Below, piece after piece: positions 60,125 through 64,000 of a DNA stretch of 64,000 nucleotides. This stretch comes from Granulicella paludicola (lineage in GTDB: Bacteria; Acidobacteriota; Terriglobia; Terriglobales; Acidobacteriaceae). Numbering within the stretch: the first letter of the stretch is position 1; every line of letters starts with the position of its first letter. The stretch lies in contig NZ_JAGSYC010000025.1 of assembly GCF_025685545.1 (NCBI RefSeq), positions 248,001-312,000 of the forward strand, read 5' to 3'. The notes under the pieces were generated by a model. The model was given only the letters and a program-made list of their open reading frames with translations, made no database searches and was not told the origin of the DNA. A program made the translations under genes and the position numbers.

Positions 60125-63100
60125 ATGCACACCCAAATGACAAAGTTCGCGCTTCTCCTGATGGCATGCCTCGTCATGGCGCTCCCTGCCAGGATGGCCG
60201 CCCAAGTGAGCACCGCTACGGTCAGTGGCACCATCGCTGACAGCAGTGGCGCCGTCATACCCAATGCCAAGATCACCGCTACGGAAGTCGCGACAGGGGT
60301 GAACTCTACAGCCATGAGCAATCAGGCAGGCGAGTACACGCTGGCTCTCCTGAAGCCTGGGACCTACAGCCTAAAGGTGGACGTGCCTGGTTTCAAGAAC
60401 TATCAGCAGCGCGATCTTACGCTTGCGTCCGGCGATCACCCCACGATCAATATCCCACTATCGCCAGGTGAAGCGCAACAGACCGTCACGGTGGAAGCCA
60501 CGCCGCCTCTCTTAGGCACCGAGGATGCAAATATCGGCCAGGTCGTGGCCCCTCAATTGGTCGAAGACCTGCCCCTGAGTGGTCGCAACCCGATGAGCTA
60601 CGCCCAATATACGACTGGAGTTACGGCCACGACTAACCCGGTTGGGGTCCGCCCCTTCGATAACTCGGCGATCGCCGGCATTTCTGTCGGAGGGCTTCCC
60701 AACAAGAATGCCGAAATTCTTCTCGATGGGTCGCCGGATAATGCTTCGGACAATGCTCCAGCGTACTCAGCCCCTGTGGATGCGGTTCGCGAGGTGCGAA
60801 TTCAAGTGTTTGAATCCGATGCGACCTATGGGCACTCCGGGGGAGCCGTTGCCAACGTGGTTACGAAATCGGGTACAAACAAGTTCCACGGTTCGCTTGA
60901 CGAGTTTCATCAGGACTCTGCACTCAATGCATACCCGTATTTCAGTAAGCGTAATCCGAGCTTCAAACAGAGTGTTTCCCGGCAGAATCAGTTTGGTGGC
61001 ACGATTGGTGGGCCCGTTTGGATACCTAAGGTTTACAACGGTCGCGACAAATTCTTCTTCTTCTTCGGGTACGAAGGCTTCTACGACTCTGGGACAGGCG
61101 GCACATACCTTAGCGTGCCCACGGCGGCCGAACGTGCCGGAGACTTTTCGGCGTTGCTTGCACAGGGGAACATGCGCACCGACACCGAATGTCCTGGTGT
61201 CACCAAAACCTATAACTCTGAGGCCGTCTTCGACCCGGCGAGCGGAACAATCAATGCAGCTTGCGCGGCCAAAGGGTACACGATCTATGATCGAACCCCT
61301 TTCCCTGGTAATAACATCACCGCCGGTACGCTGCCCTTCAATCCGGTCGCGTTGGCAACTTTGAAATATGTTCCGTTACCGAATACTACTGGGAACGCAT
61401 TGGGACAGAATAACTACTATTCCACTGCTGAAAGCGGCGACCGCTACAACAATGAGATAGGTCGCCTCGACTATAGCCTTCCGCGTAACCGCCTGTACAT
61501 CACCGGTCGCCATAATCAGCGCGTCCAATATCTCAACCAATTCTATGGCGCAACCAATCCCACCTATGGCGATTTCCTCTACCGTCTGAACTTCGGCTAC
61601 TCCGCAGGCGACATCATCACCATCAATCAGTCCACGGTCGCCGAAGTCCGCCTGAACTATACGCGTTACTCTCAACCCTCGTATACCAACGGCGATGGCT
61701 TCAATGCGGCCAGCCTCGGTCTGCCTGATCTTCCGAGCGCGCACCACATCTTCCCGCGTTTCTTCTTTAATTCTGGTTCCATCAACTCGCTTGGGACCAC
61801 CAGCCAGACGCCCGGCACAGCTCCTTTCAATAACTACGACATCTTTGCCGACGTCATCAAGAGCAAGGGTCTGCACTCCATCAAGTTCGGTGTCGACGCC
61901 CGCAGGTTCCAGAAGGGCAACTTCACCTTCGGCAATTCGTCGGGCCTTTACAACTTCGACCAGAACTTCACGGGCGCGTTCGGAACGCTCACCTACGCAG
62001 CGGTGGGCACGGATACAGCGGCGTTTCTGCTGGGTTTACCTTCTTCGGCTAGCTATGACTACAACGCACACGCCATCGGCGATCAGTACTATCTTGGCCT
62101 CTTCGTGCAGGACGACTGGCGTGCCACTCCGCGTTTGACACTCAATTTCGGTCTGCGCATGGATAAGGACTTCTCGCCTACCGAACGCGAGGGGACGGCG
62201 GTTAGCGGCTTCAATGCAACAGCGACGAATCCCTACAGCAGCGCAGCCACGGCCGCATACGCAGCAACACCGAACTCCACTCTGCCCGTATCCGCCTTCA
62301 AGGTGTTGGGCGGACTTACGTTCAACACACCTGGCGGCGACATCTCGAACTTCACCTCGACGATGTTCAGCCCGCGTGTCGGGTTTGCGTATCGGCCAGA
62401 GGTCCTGGGCGATAAAACGGTCATTCGCGGCGGTTTCGGTCTATTCGTCGTACCGATCTTCCCGTTCAACAACTCTATCCAACAGCAGGGCTTCAGCCAA
62501 ACTACGCAGGCGCCGATCATTCCTTATGCTCCTCCAACGAGTGCTACCGCGCCGGGAACGCTATCCAACCCTTTTCCAAACGGCCTCGCAGCCGCAAGTG
62601 GCAATTCACTCGGACTGGGCACATTTGTAGGTCAAGCAATCGCTTTCCTCGATCCCACGATCCGCAACGGCTACTCGGAGCGGTGGAACCTTGGGGTCCA
62701 ACATCAATTTCCTGGGAACTGGCTCGTGGAGGCCTTCTATGAGGGGAGCACTGGCCGGCGTCTGCCCATCAACGAATCTCTTAACTACGTTCAGCGTCAA
62801 TACGAGACCACGGCTTCTAACTCTGCCCTCGGTGCCTCTGTCTCGAACCCCTTTTACGGCATTCTGCCCAATGGTGGCAGTTTGAACAGCAGCAAGACAG
62901 TCAATTTGACGCAACTCCTTCAGACGTATCCAGAGTTCGGGGCTATCACGGAGTACAACGTTCCGGAAGGCAGTTCGATCTTCCATGCGCTTGATTTGCA
63001 TATGGAACATCGCACGGGCTACGGCCTGTCGATCACAGCCAATTATCAGTGGTCCAAACTGTTGGAGGCGGTCAGCTTCCTGAACGCGTCCGACCCTGCG

Positions 63101-63739
63101 CCCGAGTACCGCATCTCGCAGTATGACCATCCGACCCATGCAGTGATTGCGCTCAGCTATCAACTGCCTTATGGTCGCGGACGCAAGTTTGGAGCAACTA
63201 TCCCCCGCTGGCTCAACCTTCCGCTGGGTGGGTGGAACGTCGCCTCCAGCTGGTTCTATCAGCAGGGTGCACCGCTCACTTTCGGCGACGTGCTACCGAC
63301 GGGGCAGGCCATCCATTACAACCCTCGCTCCGCGACGGAGTATACCGGTGTTGCCGGTCAATACGGCACAACCTATCCATCGTTCAACATCAATGCGTTC
63401 AACAACAACATCAGCAGCACCTCTGCAACAATTCCCCAGCAGGGCTTGGGCGCCAACAACGCCTTCAACTTTCAGCCAGCAAACCACATCCGCACCTTTC
63501 CGAGCCAGTTCGCCAACCTGCGCAACGATGCGCTCAACGATTGGGATGCTTCGATTCTGAAGAACTTCGATATCACCGATCACAGCTTCTTCCAGTTTCG
63601 ATTGGAGGCATTCAATGTAAACAACCGTCCCGTCTTCTCAGGGCCGAACCTCAGTCCTACATCCGGTGGCTTCGGCCAGATTGGTGGCACTCAGAACTCC
63701 AATCGCGTCGTACAACTGGGAGCTCGGATCGTTTTCTAG
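60125..63739 (+). CDS. Oar-like TonB-dependent receptor 2
   Basis: This 1,204-residue receptor has a signal peptide (FALLLMACLVMALPARMAA), an N-terminal regulatory-like domain (ATVSGTIADSSGAVIPNAKI), a plug domain (LPLSGRNPMSYAQYTTGV; EVRIQVFESDATYGHSGGAVANVV) and a large barrel ending GGFGQIGGTQNSNRVVQLGARIVF. GGAGG lies about 10 bases before ATG 60125. It should import oligosaccharides released by the divergent GH39-GH95-GH78 enzymes and the pectinase-like enzyme encoded next. Its promoter region contains two LacI-type operators, so repression relieved by a sugar is probable. As with receptor 1, no SusD gene is adjacent. Confidence 0.92.
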   Translation: MHTQMTKFALLLMACLVMALPARMAAQVSTATVSGTIADSSGAVIPNAKITATEVATGVNSTAMSNQAGEYTLALLKPGTYSLKVDVPGFKNYQQRDLTLASGDHPTINIPLSPGEAQQTVTVEATPPLLGTEDANIGQVVAPQLVEDLPLSGRNPMSYAQYTTGVTATTNPVGVRPFDNSAIAGISVGGLPNKNAEILLDGSPDNASDNAPAYSAPVDAVREVRIQVFESDATYGHSGGAVANVVTKSGTNKFHGSLDEFHQDSALNAYPYFSKRNPSFKQSVSRQNQFGGTIGGPVWIPKVYNGRDKFFFFFGYEGFYDSGTGGTYLSVPTAAERAGDFSALLAQGNMRTDTECPGVTKTYNSEAVFDPASGTINAACAAKGYTIYDRTPFPGNNITAGTLPFNPVALATLKYVPLPNTTGNALGQNNYYSTAESGDRYNNEIGRLDYSLPRNRLYITGRHNQRVQYLNQFYGATNPTYGDFLYRLNFGYSAGDIITINQSTVAEVRLNYTRYSQPSYTNGDGFNAASLGLPDLPSAHHIFPRFFFNSGSINSLGTTSQTPGTAPFNNYDIFADVIKSKGLHSIKFGVDARRFQKGNFTFGNSSGLYNFDQNFTGAFGTLTYAAVGTDTAAFLLGLPSSASYDYNAHAIGDQYYLGLFVQDDWRATPRLTLNFGLRMDKDFSPTEREGTAVSGFNATATNPYSSAATAAYAATPNSTLPVSAFKVLGGLTFNTPGGDISNFTSTMFSPRVGFAYRPEVLGDKTVIRGGFGLFVVPIFPFNNSIQQQGFSQTTQAPIIPYAPPTSATAPGTLSNPFPNGLAAASGNSLGLGTFVGQAIAFLDPTIRNGYSERWNLGVQHQFPGNWLVEAFYEGSTGRRLPINESLNYVQRQYETTASNSALGASVSNPFYGILPNGGSLNSSKTVNLTQLLQTYPEFGAITEYNVPEGSSIFHALDLHMEHRTGYGLSITANYQWSKLLEAVSFLNASDPAPEYRISQYDHPTHAVIALSYQLPYGRGRKFGATIPRWLNLPLGGWNVASSWFYQQGAPLTFGDVLPTGQAIHYNPRSATEYTGVAGQYGTTYPSFNINAFNNNISSTSATIPQQGLGANNAFNFQPANHIRTFPSQFANLRNDALNDWDASILKNFDITDHSFFQFRLEAFNVNNRPVFSGPNLSPTSGGFGQIGGTQNSNRVVQLGARIVF

Positions 63740-63765
63740 ATGTTGCTGGCTATCTTTGTGCCAAT

Positions 63766-63797
63766 GCCCACGCATGACGTCGCCGTCGTGCGTGGGC
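63766..63797 (+). terminator. Hairpin after TonB receptor 2
   Basis: GCCCACGCA (63766-63774) pairs with TGCGTGGGC (63789-63797), with further inner pairing (ACG with CGT). The T tail is short. It lies about 27 bases past the stop codon. Confidence 0.6.
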
Positions 63798-63842
63798 GTT
63801 TGCACACCAAAGGTTTAGAGCTTCGAAAGGTAGTCTAAGTAA

Positions 63843-64000
63843 ATGCTCTCGAGACGAAGATTTCTTGCAGGCCTTAGCGGCAGTTTTGCCACGGCTGCGT
63901 TGCTGCCACGCCAATCCTTTGCGCAAGCTGTCGACTTCGATGTGCGCAAGTACGGGGCTGTGGGCGACGGAGTCACCGTGGACACAAAGGCGCTACAGCG
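63843..64000 (+). CDS. Tat-exported pectinase/polygalacturonase-like protein, 3'-truncated by the window edge
   Basis: An open frame from ATG 63843 runs off the window after about 52 codons. It starts with a Tat-type signal (LSRRRFLAGLSGSFATAAL, cut near FAQA). The mature N-terminus, FDVRKYGAVGDGVTVDTKAL, is the hallmark of the pectate-lyase-like/GH28 right-handed beta-helix (FNVkdfGAkGDGvtdDT). An AAAGG lies about 12 bases upstream. Given the surrounding rhamnosidases, a polygalacturonase or rhamnogalacturonase is likely, but the exact family needs the downstream sequence. Confidence 0.8.
   Translation, partial: MLSRRRFLAGLSGSFATAALLPRQSFAQAVDFDVRKYGAVGDGVTVDTKALQ

Overview
The window looks like a chromosomal segment of a GC-rich soil Acidobacteriota, most likely family Acidobacteriaceae (Terriglobus/Granulicella/Edaphobacter type). 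The basis is the gene content: Oar-like TonB receptors with a carboxypeptidase-regulatory-like N-terminus, giant Ig-like repeat proteins with a hydrophobic GC-motif tail, many family-specific glycoside hydrolases, TreY/TreZ, and a regulator N-terminal domain I associate with this phylum. No rRNA, tRNA, CRISPR, integrase or transposase was seen.

Layout. (1) 1-7.6 kb: the 3' part of a giant Ig-like repeat surface protein followed at once by a small beta-barrel protein. (2) 7.9-13 kb: two overlapping PLP-dependent trans-sulfuration enzymes and an exported M16 zinc protease, closed by a 46-bp palindromic bidirectional terminator. (3) 13.1-19.1 kb, minus strand: a DHA2-type MFS exporter and the trehalose-from-glycogen pair TreY-TreZ. 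(4) 19.4-24.2 kb: membrane glycosyl-transfer genes (GT2 fused to GtrA, a GT-C type protein, a TMTC-like TPR membrane protein). (5) 24.5-33.1 kb: a surface-fibre-like locus with a DNRLRE/collagen-repeat protein, a small exported protein, two tail-collar (microcystin-dependent-like) proteins, one long ORF joining a GNAT acetyltransferase to NHL/Ig domains, and a second small beta-barrel homologous to the first. (6) 33.2-42.4 kb: a tripartite RND efflux operon with a DUF190 protein and an exported protein, transcribed divergently from an OmpR-type two-component system; the intergenic region carries 11-bp-spaced CCTGACA repeats. (7) 42.6-64 kb: a remnant of a propeller-type sensor kinase, then a plant cell-wall glycan locus: GH106, GH2, an Oar-like TonB receptor, a membrane-anchored regulator candidate, GH78, GH95, GH39, a second Oar-like receptor and the start of a Tat-exported pectinase-like protein. 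Two copies of a LacI-type operator sit in the divergent GH39/receptor promoter region.

How the parts fit together. The enzymes in region 7 would remove rhamnose (GH106, GH78), galactose or glucuronate (GH2), fucose or galactose (GH95) and xylose-type sugars (GH39) from a pectic polymer such as rhamnogalacturonan. The TonB receptors would import the products, without a SusD partner. The most unusual theme is the repeated cassette of an Ig/NHL surface protein plus a small beta-barrel (regions 1 and 5). Both surface proteins end in the same module, with a transmembrane segment, an Arg-rich loop and an internal lipobox-like motif inserted into the last beta domain. I propose this as a candidate two-component surface-display system; its function is inference.
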